From: Gymnothorax reevesii
Lineage: Eukaryota > Chordata > Actinopteri > Anguilliformes > Muraenidae
Length of the DNA: 64,000 nucleotides
Reading direction: 5' to 3'
Assembly: GCA_029721435.1 (NCBI GenBank)
Contig: CM056592.1
Location: forward strand, 36,653,611 to 36,717,610
Made by a program: the position numbers and the translations under genes. The notes beneath the pieces are model-generated. The model made no database searches. It saw only the letters and a list, made by a program, of their open reading frames with translations, and had not been told where the DNA came from. The first letter of the stretch is position 1. Every line of letters starts with the position of its first letter. Shown here piece by piece: positions 48,501 to 59,400 of the stretch.

Positions 48501-51500
48501 TAGTGAGTGAATATAGCCAGCTAGAATTAGAATTAGCTCTAGAAAATGTCTATTTAACTGTCCGATGGATCCCGATCTTTTCTGCCACTTTGCAGTCTCT
48601 TCCGTTTAACATGCGCAATTGGCACTGTTTAAAATATTCACAGAAACTAGGTAGCTATATACTTCTGAGATACTGATATTGCAAATTGATCATTTCGCTG
48701 AGGTCAAATTAGCCACAAGTAATTGGACTAGGATATCTTCAGGAGAAGCATCATGGGCCTTTCACGGTGATCACGGCAGCAGCAGAGCTACTCTCTGAAA
48801 CCCAATTTTGTAAATGGCTTGCGTGCGGCAAGAACGGTTTTCTCGTTGCGCCGAAGTTGGCGCAAGGGTGTGGCAAACTCTTGCGCTTGCAACATTTTTG
48901 AACTTTGACCGCGGTGCCGTGGTTATGTCTGGTTGTGCAACGAAAACGAACTACCAAATATGCCATAGTTTTCGAGAATTCCCGCCTAGTTTGCGCTGAA
49001 CCCTGCGCAAAGCGCAAGCACAATTTCTGGCCATTCACTCAACCTAGCGCAACCTTGCAGTTTGCCACGATCAGTGTGAAAGGCCCTTCAGACATTATTG
49101 CAGAACACTTCCTATCCGATATAAAATAATGCATTGACATTGACCATAAAGTTCGATTGGTTACTGGAGTTGACATTCATATTGTGACTTAACAGACCGG
49201 TTGTTTGATTACCGATGTTTTGACAAATTTTGCTACCTATCGAAATATGCTACCTCGCGGTTCTGCGCTTATGCACTCATATCTTAAGAATCTTCAAAAA
49301 TCATAAAAATAGATTTATTTTCAGTGCGTACTTCGACCTGTAAGCATGCATATATTTACATGTACACGCTGGGGTTTCCTGAAAATGCAGAAATTACAGC
49401 GCCCTCCATAATTATTGGCACTCCTGGTTAAGATGTGTTAAAAGCCTTAAAATAAATTCAACTTTTATTGCAGAAGCATACTCTCACACTGAAAATTGTA
49501 GAAAAATGTAACCTTCAATTCAAGTTAATTTTAAGGGGGAAAAAATACCTGGACTAAGAAATAATTGTTTTTCATAAAATCACCTGTTTCACAATTATTG
49601 GCACCGCTAACAATTCCGAGGAATTAAATGGAATTGAAGTATTTGTCATTTCTACAGTGGTTTACAAAGTTGATCAGAGTATTTAAGAACATTTAACTGG
49701 TAAATCATCACTTCCTGTGTCTCTGAGGTACAAATATGACGTGACGCAGAGGCCATTTCCCTTATCTACTCTTCAACATGGGAAAGACAAAGGAACAAAT
49801 CATTGCCAAGTGAGGCAGATGTGTGTCGACCTTCACAAGTCAAGCAATGGCTACAAGAAAATAGCCACTTGCCTGCACCTGCCCATATCTACTGTCAGAA
49901 GAATCATTAAGAAGTTTAAAACAACAGGAACAATGGTAAAAAAGCCTGGACGAGGACGCAAGGTTATTTTGCCACCACGCACAGTAAGGAGGATGGTAAG
50001 AGAAATAAAAAGTTCTCCAAAGCTCACTGTTAAAGAATTGCAACAAATGGTAACATCTTGGGGTCACAAAGTCTCCAAAACAAATATCAGGCGCTGTCTA
50101 TATGCCAAAAAGCTGTTTGGGAAGCATGCACGAAAAATACCTTTTCTCACTCACAATCATAAACGCAAACATCTGGAGTTCACTAAGTGGTACTGGGATT
50201 TCAACTGGGACCGTGTGAGACCAAGATAGAGCTTTTTGGCAACAAACACTCTTAGTGGGTCTGGCGGAACACAAAAGATGAGTATGCAGAAAAGTACCTC
50301 ATGCCCACTGTGAAGTATGGGGGAGGATTGGTGATGCTGTGGGCCTGTTTTACTTCTAGAGGCCCTGGGAACCTTGTTAGGGTGCGTGGCATCATGAACG
50401 CTTTGAAATACCAGGACATTTTAAATCAAAATCTGGTGGCCTCTGCCCGAAAGCTGAAGATGGGTTGTCACTGGGTCTTTCAGCAAGATAATGACCCTAA
50501 ACATATGGCCATATCTACACAGAAATGGTTCACCAGACACAGAATCAGGCTCCTCCCATGGCCATCTCAGTCCCCAGACCTCAACCCCATTGAAAACCTG
50601 TGGAGTGAGCTGAAGAGGAGAGTGCTGAGGAGAGGACCCAGGTCGATGGATGATTTAGAGAGATTTTGCGAAGAGGAATGGTCGAAGATCCCTCTTTCTG
50701 AATTGTCCTCTCTTGTGAAACATTATAGGGGAAGATTAGGTGCTGTTTTGTTGGCAAAAGGGAGTTGTACAAAGTATTAACATCAGGGGTGATAATAATT
50801 GTGGCACACATGATTTGGTGTAAAAGAATTATTTCTTAATGTGGGATTTTTCTCGCACTGAATAAATGCACTTGAATTACAGGTTGGATTTTCCTGTTTT
50901 TGTCATTGTGGTCCTATATTATTCAGAAAAAAACTGAATTTATTAGAAGCTAAAGAACACATTTTAACCAGAGGTCCCAATAATTATGGAGGGCGCTGTA
51001 GATGATAGACCTGTTAATTGTGGAGTGGTCTCGGCCCAATTCTCTGTTCTTGTTCCGCTACAGTACTGAATTTAGCCCATGATTTAATCACAGTTAGATC
51101 ACACATGGAGAGAAACCGTGTCTTCAGTTGCCAGTTACGATCATTGGAAACTAAAAAAAAACAAAGGGAAATGATTGAGAACTACTAATTGCAGTTATAA
51201 AGCGACGTGTATTGCCGCCCCCCCCCCCCCCCCGGCTACGCCACCGGTGCTAAGTAATTTTTGTATTTTTGCCGTCGCTGCCAGTGTTTTGTGTATGATA
51301 CAAAATTGGGGAAAAAATTGTATGGCATTGCTGAGATGGTGAAATAGATTAACCGGTAATATAGCACGATGCTTTTATCCAAATTAACTTCACTGGGAAA
51401 TGGAATGAAACTTATAGCCTCTAAAATTATTTTTGTGACTTCACGGATGCGTAAGAACACAGCGTTAATTATTCATTTATTAGATCCTCCTGACTGTGTG

Positions 51501-53574
51501 CAATACTTCTTGTTTACAAACATTGATGTCATATTCAACCATACGTATTAGCATGGTTGGCAAGAACAAGTGTAAATCAATACTACAAAACAGGGGAAGT
51601 ATGGCATCCTGCAGTTGTGGAACCAATTTGGCGGTCTCTGAATATGTACAAAACCTTGACAGTACTGCGAAGGGAGGATATTCCTCTTAAGTACAACAAA
51701 GGTCTGCGTAGGCTTCCGGATCCTTACAAGCTGAAAAGTAGGAGGAACAACCCCACTATGGGTCAGGGTTGGCTGGATCATCACTTGATTTTCCTAAATC
51801 GAACAGAAATTGAACATTTGTTGATCATCATTGATCAGTGAAAGTAATTCACAGTCGTAGGTTTACCAGAATGATTTTAAAAGGGAGCGCCAATATATTT
51901 TGGGGGGTTTTATTCATGATAAGGGGGTTTGGAATTTATGAAGAATATTTAATATCGCAAATGCATATACTGCGCCACCTGGTGTGTCATCAGTACCAAG
52001 GCTGCCGCCGTTACAGCTGCAGTAGAGATTTAACTCTAAATTGTCTTGACTGGATGTACGATGGATGTTTTTACACACTCAAATGTTTCTCTGGGTACCC
52101 AAAAGTCAAGCCGAAAAAGTACTGATCTTAGTCGATACTGATGAAGGTTGAAAATGGAATTCTTTCCAATAATAATATCCAAACTGTCACTTAAATACTT
52201 GCTATAGGTGGATAAGGTACCTATCGAATTACCCATCACAAAAAAGATCATTCCCTAGCCATGACCGAATAATAAAATGCGAAAACTTAGCAAAATGTCA
52301 TGGTAGAAATGATGGAAAATAACTTGCGACTGATCTAACAGAAAGTGAGTAGTACAAAAACGCTAGTGGGTCGACGGCATTCAGTTCTTGCATCAAATTG
52401 CATTAATTCAAGTAGATTTTTTCAGTTCTCGATCAAGAATACAAAGGAAAAATATTCCTGAACCCTTCACAAAACGGCTTTTGCAGTAAATAACGCTGCA
52501 ACTGACTGGAATTATGACGAAACGTGGAAGACAATTTTACTTCACCTATAAAATCAATTGTCATGTTGTGGCTTTTTGTCAACCATGATAGTCAACAAAC
52601 CCATGTGACCAGGTTCGTGACATCACAATAAGTATCGTTCCAGTACGTTCAATAAAAATTCTTGCTAGAACCCTGCATATAGGAAGTCATATATGAGCTT
52701 TCATGTGGTGACCTTTGTATTGACCTTTGAAGATCAAATGTGACCAGGTGAAAAATCAATGACTTGTATCACTAAAATGGCCACAGATGGAGCCAAGGTT
52801 TGTATAGAGACCTTTAGAAAGTTATTCATGAAGTCCATTTGGTGACCTCAACTTGACCTTCTGTGACCTTTGAAGTTCACAATTGACATATTGTATTTTC
52901 AGTGACTTGTATCATCAAAACTGCTTCAGAGCTTAAGGTTGTATTACAGGAGGTCTATATTTATGTGAATTTCTATTTAGTGACCTTCACATTGACCTTC
53001 AATGATTCAAAGGTCAAAGTTCACATGAAATTTTCATTACTTCTATCATTTCTAAAAATTGCTTGCCGGTCAGCTACAGGACTCTTGGTCTTATTTTTCA
53101 ATGTTTTTAACACTTTTTATTTCCCTTAGTGGAAGCAGAAACAAACGAAATTTTCAATGCCACCCTTCTGCCTACCAGCGCTGACTATATGGTCATGTTT
53201 GGCAACTACTCCATCAATGGTCTCTTGGCGAAGTATTTCATCTCATTTGGTATGTCTACTGTCAAGTTCTGAGTGAAGTGTTACAAACTATTGGGCTAGA
53301 GATATGAAGAATATATTTACATTTTAATTTTTTAAAAATTAAACAGGAAGAGCTGCGAAACTCAGCAATTTTGATCGGGAAACATATGATAGACAAAAGG
53401 AATGCCTGGCCATACCAAAGCCAACCTTCATTTATGATGGACATACAGGTGAGTAAATACTCACTGGTTCATTAAGATGGCACCACAGGTATGTGAGCAA
53501 TATTTCCCCTTGTTTAACATGACCTTTTGACACTCTCTTTTCCAGAACTTTGTCCTGATAAAAACAGCCACTAG
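41564..53574 (+). CDS. Lipocalin gene 2 (alpha-1-acid glycoprotein / STX-TTX-binding-protein-like), six coding exons
   Basis: Secreted ligand-carrier lipocalin. Exons: 41564-41674, 43150-43292, 43675-43739, 53130-53249, 53347-53448, 53546-53574. Every junction is GT-AG and the 570 bp join into 189 codons plus UAG. Residues 1-18 are a signal peptide (cleavage expected before EPLPC). GKW at 40-42 is the GxW motif, ADYMVMF from 124 matches the TDY motif, and Arg157 lies in the third conserved region. Cys23, 89, 166 and 183 fit the two disulfides of alpha-1-acid glycoprotein. Five N-glycosylation sequons lie at 62, 74, 95, 116 and 132, matching the heavy glycosylation of that family. Length is normal for the family. 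Intron 3 is 9.4 kb and full of transposons. No inactivating change is visible. It diverges from gene 1 at about 10% of residues. Confidence 0.88.
41827..42884. mobile_element. Old DNA transposon in intron 1 of lipocalin gene 2
   Basis: Mirror copy of 22470-23527, with ends CACTGATGAGCCAATTCATT and GGCCCATCAGTG. A 182-codon frame across it (42239-42787) resembles no protein I know and is not preserved in the other arm. Confidence 0.7.
45449..45501. repeat. (TA)n microsatellite
   Basis: About 26 near-perfect TA units inside an intron of the right-arm IS630-like transposase. The other copies have only a few TA units here. Confidence 0.85.
46037..46340. mobile_element. 304-bp hAT MITE, right arm only
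   Basis: The ends CAGGGATGGGCAAC and GTTGCCCATCCCTG are inverted copies. The flanks CCTTAGAG and TCTTAGAG form an 8-bp target duplication. The left arm shows the empty site (CCTCTAAGGGTTCAACG at about 16953). Confidence 0.85.
46960..49396. other. Right-arm intron 3, mirrored repeats only
   Basis: It mirrors 11866-16097 without the 13410-15192 transposon. It contains TGACCT/AGGTCA units (47440-48010), the MITE at 48753-49088 and short frames without a recognisable product. Confidence 0.55.
48753..49088. mobile_element. MITE, mirror of 12208-12542
   Basis: Ends GGGCCTTTCACGGTGATCAC and ATCAGTGTGAAAGGCCCTTC. Confidence 0.7.
49397..50998 (+). mobile_element. Tc1-like transposon, complete ends, TA target duplication
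   Basis: The inverted ends CAGCGCCCTCCATAATTATT and AATTATGGAGGGCGCTG are each flanked by TA. The left arm has the intact empty site GCAGAAATTAGATGATAATG (reverse strand of about 11864-11883), so this 1.6-kb copy arrived after the palindrome formed. Confidence 0.9.
49779..50780 (+). pseudogene. Tc1-like transposase, inactivated
   Basis: The expected start MGKTKEQIIAK is at 49779, then a stop or shift moves the frame. The paired helix-turn-helix region follows (CVDLHKSSNGYKKIA, GTMVKKPGRGRK, RTVRRMVREI) to about 50215. The catalytic half is seen in [28 protein letters not shown] and a normal C-terminus at 50780. Near 50215 the codons that should encode the first catalytic Asp (before ETK) are missing, and an in-frame stop follows HS. 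DNA binding and two of three catalytic acids remain, but the enzyme is dead. Confidence 0.88.
51001..52669. other. Right-arm intron 3: hAT-like fragment and unassigned sequence
   Basis: 51055-51250 is a fragment of the 3709-type element ending in a run of C (about 51218-51233) and GGCTACGCCACCGG. From 51250 it mirrors 7560-8936. A frame at 51557-51841 (94 codons) is intact here but not in the left arm, and its product is unknown. Confidence 0.45.
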
Positions 53575-53656
53575 GAGGAGTCATCTGAAGGGAAACCACA
53601 GCAAGGAAAGAGTGTTTAGTTCCTGCAGTACCACATAATCACTGTGATGTATTCGA

Positions 53657-53662
53657 AATAAA
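53657..53662 (+). terminator. Polyadenylation signal of lipocalin gene 2
   Basis: AATAAA 83 bp after the stop, followed by an A-rich stretch. Confidence 0.7.
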
Positions 53663-53789
53663 GTTTAAAAAAAAAAATGTGATTATCCATAGATTGTCTT
53701 TTATTGCATGAAAAGATGAAACAGCAAATGTTTTATATGGAACAATCTGTGGATAATGTACTTAATTAGGACTTGGTATATCACAATAT

Positions 53790-54541
53790 ACACTGAGCTC
53801 CAAAATTACTGGCACCCCTAACTGGCAATGCACAAACATATTTAAAAACTTCTAAAATATATATTTATAGCAAAACTCTTAATAACAACATGTGAGAGAA
53901 CTCTTTAATATAATTGTGCTGATGGCACAAACCAAAATAATTTACTGATTTAATTAAAAATCAGTTTCCTCCAAATCAAGGTTTAACAATTAATGACACA
54001 AATGATTGAATATGCCACTGAGCACTGTAAGAGCAATTATTTAAAGATTCCAAAGATTTGCAACTGTTGAAAGCCTGAAGGGTAGAGGAGGTGACTCATT
54101 TTGCCTCCCAGGATATTGAGGAGGATGGTGAGAGAAGTATCAAAATCCCCTACAATCACTGTGGAGGAATTGCAGGCCTTGGTGGCATCTTGAGATCACC
54201 AGGTTTCAAAAAGCACCATCAGGTGCCACCTCCACAATCACAGGCTCTTTGGAAGGGTTACCAGAAGAAAGCCTTTTCTGACCAGAAGACACAAAAGTAA
54301 GCGCTTGGAGTTTGCCAAACATCATGTGAATTATGACTGAAACAAGGTGCCTTGGTCAGGTGAGTCCAAAATTGCATGTTTCGGTCAGATACAGCTGTGG
54401 TATGTTTGGCAAAGCAACAACGATGCATTCAAGCAGAAGCACCACGTACCCACAGTGAAATATGATGGTGGGTCAGTCATGTTTTGCGAATTCAAGACGT
54501 CCAGGGGCAAACGTTAAGATGAATGGCATTATGATTTACAC
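53790..54541 (+). pseudogene. Tc1-like relic downstream of gene 2, truncated
   Basis: It begins CACTGAGCTCCAAAATTACT and keeps transposase fragments (CFGQIQLWYVWQ, HHVPTVKYDGGSVMF) on the plus strand. It breaks off at 54541, where Penelope-type sequence starts. The left-arm partner continues to its own end at about 5322. Confidence 0.75.
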
Positions 54542-54690
54542 ATGAAAAACCAGCAAAGGAAGTACTCGCACACCAAAAAGATCGGCTGAAACTGCCACAA
54601 AAACTACTTAATATGCTGAGATATGCCAAAAACGGTTGAATGAGGCATGATGGATCACAAAAAAAAAAATGTGCTCAAAAGAAAAAACAA

Positions 54691-54720
54691 ACGTTTCGGT
54701 CCATTAGACCATCATCAGTG
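54691..54720 (-). ncRNA. Hammerhead-ribozyme-like motif of the Penelope element
   Basis: The minus strand reads CACTGATGA, a small GGTC/GACC hairpin, then GAAACGTTTG. CUGAUGA and GAAAC around stem II are the conserved hammerhead core, and Penelope-like elements are known to carry such ribozymes near their ends. One extra T sits between the core and stem II, and stems I and III are not convincing, so activity is doubtful. Confidence 0.45.
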
Positions 54721-55200
54721 CTGCAAGAGAACGTGATGCACAACACAAACAAAGAACACAATGCAATTACAAATCAACTAGTCTACCTCAATTGCAATTA
54801 AAAAAGGATTGTGAAACAAGACTATGCTGATGCAGGCAGATGTAGGAAAAATAGACAAGTTATAGGAAGCAAGATAAATTAAGTGTTTCATTAAGGTCAT
54901 AAGGCTGTTCAGTCTTCAGAGTATAAATCCATATGCTTTCACACTGAAGAAGTCTGATTTCAAGATCTGTGTGTCTGCGACTAGGGTCAATTCTATCAAT
55001 ACCACAAAAACTAAGTCCAGTTGCTGGATGTTTAGCCTCCTGAAAATGTCTCGCCACAGGGGATTTTGGATCCCCTTTATGGATAGAACTTCTGTGTTCA
55101 TTGATTCTAATTTTAAGTTGACGATTAGTTTTCCCTATATATTGTAAACCACAGGAACATGAAAGGAGGTAAATGACATTAATTGAACGGCAAGAAATGA

Positions 55201-55607
55201 GTGTAACTAGTTCAGGCAGGAAACTCGATAAGAGCTACGTCAGCTGACAGCAGCCTGGTAAGCTACCAGCACGTCAGCACCAGCAGGCGAACAATTGGAG
55301 GATACACATCACGAGGTCATACAGCGGTCTATTTGAAAGACGTCAAGCTCACTTGCTTCCGCTGCTGTTCGCAATGACGCTTCATGCTATGCAACATGCT
55401 GTTTGGTTTTTGCCGCCTCCACCCCAGCCTCCACCTGTTTGGTTCTGCTCACATCGGGGGGATTTTGATTTCTGTTCCTGACTATGTTTGTATGTTTGCT
55501 GTGCCTAGGTAGGACATTCCTCCAGAGCAGAACTGCCGCCAAAATACAATGTAATGCTCATATCCATGAATAAATTGTTCTATTTCATTGAAACGTGAGT
55601 TGTCCTG
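55201..55607. mobile_element. Insert within the Penelope element, possible solo LTR
   Basis: It interrupts the coding order between the KFISV and SINVIYLL parts of the Penelope protein. It contains ATGAATAAATTG (polyadenylation-like) near its right end. No target duplication could be fixed. Confidence 0.4.
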
Positions 55608-56035
55608 ACTGAAATAAATTTCTGGATTTTATATTGTTTTTTAGTGATATAACTATCAAAAGTGTTCACTTTTTTTGTTATTTTGACAAGAAGTACAATG
55701 GCGACATGGGAAAAAGCCACCATCCCTGGGATGAAAAGCATCTGCCTGCACCAGCATGTCACGAATATTGCGGCTCCTGAACAAAAACAGGCAACTTTGA
55801 AAAGAAACTTTTGCCCACCTCGTCAGCAGATAAAATATGCCAATGTCTGGTTATAATGTCCTTAATTTGTTTACTAATAGGACTATAGGTGGTACAACAG
55901 GTAAGGTAAGTCGATTGAGGTTTCTTAGAAGGTAGCTTAGATGGAGTATAAGAATCAACTTTAGATAAAGCTGAATTAAGCCAAATGACTGGGTAACCCC
56001 TTAAAACAAATTGGTCATATAACTTTTTAGACTGC

Positions 56036-56405
56036 AGTTGTTAAGGGGACAGAAAGAGGGTAGAGACACCATTCGCGGGAACACAGGATTTAATAGGTAT
56101 AAGGACACAAGGAACCACAAGGGGGCACGCTGGCCAAAACATACACCGTGCAAGCACTAAATTGGGAAAACTAAAAACTCGGGACTCGGGGAAACCTGAC
56201 TCAGGAGGGGAAATAATGGCACACAGGCCAACAGAACCACCGTGCCAAGCACTGAAAGGGGAGAACTAAGGAACTCGAAACTGCTAACTGAAAAAGCCTG
56301 GGACTCTGGGAACACAGGGAAGGGAACGCAGACATGATTGACTCGGGGGACACTAGGAACACAGCAGGGAACACAGCAGGCACGGCTGACTTGGAAGACG
56401 CGGGA
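56036..56405. other. Left flank of the minisatellite, LTR-like
   Basis: It begins TGTTAAGGGGACAGAAAG and has no recognised protein. It may be the end of a retroelement that carries the minisatellite. Confidence 0.3.
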
Positions 56406-59400
56406 AACTCGGCCGGCGCAGGTGGCTCGAGGCACAGCGGGCATAGGTGGCTCGGGACCCTCAGCTGGCGCAGGTAGCCAGGGAAGCGCAGCGGACGTAG
56501 ATGGCTCGGAACCCTCAGCTGGCGCAGGTAGCTCGGGAAGCGCAGCAGGCATAGATGGCTCAGAACCCTCAGCTGGCGCAGGTAGCTCGGGAAGCGCAGC
56601 GGGCATTGTTGGCTTGGAACCCTCAGCTGGCACAGGTAGCTCAGGAAGCGCAGCGGGCATAGGGGGCTTGGGACACTCAGCTGGCACAGGTAGCTCAGGA
56701 AGCGCAGCGGGCATAGGGGGCTTGGGACACTCAGCTGGCACAGGTAGCTCGGGAAGCGCGGCGGGCATAGGGGGCTTGGGACACTCAGCTGGCACAGGTA
56801 GCTCAGGAAGCATGGTGGACATAGATGGCTCAGAACACTCAGCTGGCACAGGTAGCTCGGGAAGCGCAACGGGCATTGGGGGCTTGGGACACTCAGCTGG
56901 CACATGTAGCTCAAGAAGCGCAGCAGGCATAGGGGGCTTGGGACACTCAGCTGGCACAGGTAGCTCAGGAAGCGCAGCGGGCATAGGGGGCTTGGAACAC
57001 TCAGCTGGCACAGGTAGCCCGGGAAGCGCAGCGGACGTAGATGGCTCGAAACCCTCAGCTGGCGCAGGTAGCTCGGGAAGCGCAGCAGGCATAGATGGCT
57101 CAAAACCCTCAACTGGCGCAGGTAGCTCGGGAAGCGCAGCGGGCATTGATGGCTTTGAACGGACATAGGGGGCTTGGGACACTCAGCTGGCACAGGTAGC
57201 TCAGGAAGCGCAGCGGGCATAGGGGGCTTGGAACACTCAGCTGGCACAGGTAGCTCGGGAAGCGCAGCGGGCATAGGGGGCTTGGAACACTCAGCTGGCA
57301 CAGGTACCTCAGGAAGCGCAGCGGGCATAGGGGGCTTGGGACACTCAGCTGGCACAGGTAGCTCGGAAAGCGCGGCGGGCATAGGGGGCTTGGGACACTC
57401 AGCTGGCACAGGTAGCTCGGGAAGCATGGCGGACATAGATGGCTCAGAACACTCAGCTGGCACAGGTAGCTCGGGAAGCGCAACGGGCATTGGGGGCTTG
57501 GGACACTCAGCTGGCACATGTAGCTCAAGAAGCGCAGCGGGCATAGGGGGCTTGGGACACTCAGCTGGCACAGGTAGCTCAGGAAGCGCAGCGGGCATAG
57601 GGGGCTTGGAACACTCAGCTGGCACAGGTAGCCCGGGAAGCGCAGCGGACGTAGATGGCTCGGAACCCTCAGCTGGCGCAGGTAGCTCGGGAAGCGCAGC
57701 AGGCATAGATGGCTCAGAACCCTCAGCTGGCGCAGGTAGCTCGGGAAGCGCAGCGGGCATTGATGGCTTTGAACACTCAGCTGGCACAGGTAGCTCAGGA
57801 AGCGCAGCAGGCATAGGGGGCTTGGGACACTCAGCTGGCACAGGTAGCTCGGGAAGCGCAGCGGGCATAGGGGGCTTGGGACACTCAGCTGGCACAGGTA
57901 GCTCGGGAAGCGCGGCGGGCATAGGGGGCTTGGGACACTCAGCTGGCACAGGTAGCTCAGGAAGCGCAGCGGGCATAGGGGCCTTGGACACTCAGCTGGC
58001 ACAGGTAGCTCGGGAAGCGCAGTGGGCATAAGGGGCTTGGAACACTCAGCTGGCACAGGTAGCTCAGGAAGCGCAGCGGGCATAAGGGGCTCAGAACACT
58101 CAGCTGGCACAGGTAGCTCGAGAAGCGCAACGGGCATAGGGGGCTTGGGACACTCAGCTGGCACAGGTAGCTCAGGAAGCGCAGCGGGCATAGGGGGCTT
58201 GGAACACTCAGCTGGCACAGGTAGCTCGGGAAGCGCAGCGGGCATAGGGGGCTTGGGACACTCAGCTGGCACAGGTAGCTCAGGAAGCGCAGCAGGCATA
58301 GGGGGCTTGGAACACTCAGCTGGCACAGGTAGCCCGGGAAGCGCAGCGGACGTAGATGGCTCGAAACCCTCAGCTGGCGCAGGTAGCTCGGGAAGCGCAG
58401 CAGGCATAGATGGCTCAAAACCCTCAACTGGCGCAGGTAGCTCGGGAAGCGCAGCGGGCATTGATGGCTTTGAACGGACATAGGGGGCTTGGGACACTCA
58501 GCTGGCACAGGTAGCTCAGGAAGCGCAGCGGGCATAGGGGGCTTGGAACACTCAGCTGGCACAGGTAGCTCGGGAAGCGCAGCGGGCATAGGGGGCTTGG
58601 AACACTCAGCTGGCACAGGTAGCTCAGGAAGCGTAGCGGGCATAGGGGGCTTGGGACACTCAGCTGGCACAGGTAGCTCGGAAAGCACGGCGGGCATAGG
58701 GGGCTTGGGACACTCAGCTGGCACAGGTAGCTCGGGAAGCATGGCGGACATAGATGGCTCAGAACACTCAGCTGGCACAGGTAGCTCGGGAAGCGCAACG
58801 GGCATTGGGGGCTTGGGACACTCAGCTGGCACATGTAGCTCAAGAAGCGCAGTGGGCATAGGGGGCTTGGGACACTCAGCTGGCACAGGTAGCTCAGGAA
58901 GCGCAGCGGGCATAGGGGGCTTGGAACACTCAGCTGGCACAGGTAGCCCGGGAAGCGCAGCGGACGTAGATGGCTCGAAACCCTCAGCTGGCGCAGGTAG
59001 CTTGGGAAGCGCAGCAGGCATAGATGGCTCAGAACCCTCAGCTGGCGCAGATAGCTCGGGAAGCGCAGCGGGCATTGATGGCTTTGAACCCTCAGCTGGA
59101 ACAGGTAGCTCAGGAAGCGCAGCAGGCATAGGGGGCTTGGGACACTCAGCTGGCACAGGTAGCTCGGGAAGCGCAGCGGGCATAGGGGGCTTGGGACACT
59201 CAGCTGGCACAGGTAGCTCGGGAAGCGCAGCGGGCATAGGGGGCTTGGGACACTCAGCTGGCACAGGTAGCTCGGGAAGCGCGGCGGGCATAGGGGGCTT
59301 GGGACACTCAGCTGGCACAGGTAGCTCAGGAAGCGCAGCGGGCATAGGGGGCTTGGACACTCAGCTGGCACAGGTAGCTCGGGAAGCGCAGCGGGCATAA

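Larger units (their letters stand above)
40950..54541. repeat. Right arm of the large palindrome
   Basis: The reverse complement of about 5700-25865, with indels. Landmarks pair in strict reverse order: gene promoter (41498 with 23856), exons 1-6, the intron 1 transposon, the IS630-like transposon, the MITE (48753 with 12542), the THAP remnant and the Tc1 relic. In the exons the arms differ at roughly 4-8% of bases. Confidence 0.9.
54545..56035 (-). pseudogene. Penelope-like retroelement, 3' part with GIY-YIG endonuclease
   Basis: Read on the minus strand, 56035-55640 gives the end of a Penelope reverse transcriptase (LRGYPVIWLNSAL, ISKQIKDIITRHWHIL, FHPRDGGFFPCRHCTSC). 55200-54860 gives a GIY-YIG nuclease: NVIYLLSCSCGLQYIGKTNR, INEHRSSIHKGD, SPVARHFQEAKH, ending NETLNLSCFL. 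The two parts are separated by a ~400-bp insert (about 55201-55607). The 3' region holds a hammerhead-like motif (54691-54720). The 5' part of the reverse transcriptase is absent, so it is a truncated copy. Confidence 0.85.

Noticed and set aside
6569..53574. Possibility that the two arms are one locus assembled twice (haplotypes)
   Set aside because: The arms are in opposite orientation, carry different insertions and are joined by a unique spacer. I consider true duplication more likely, though only long reads can settle it.
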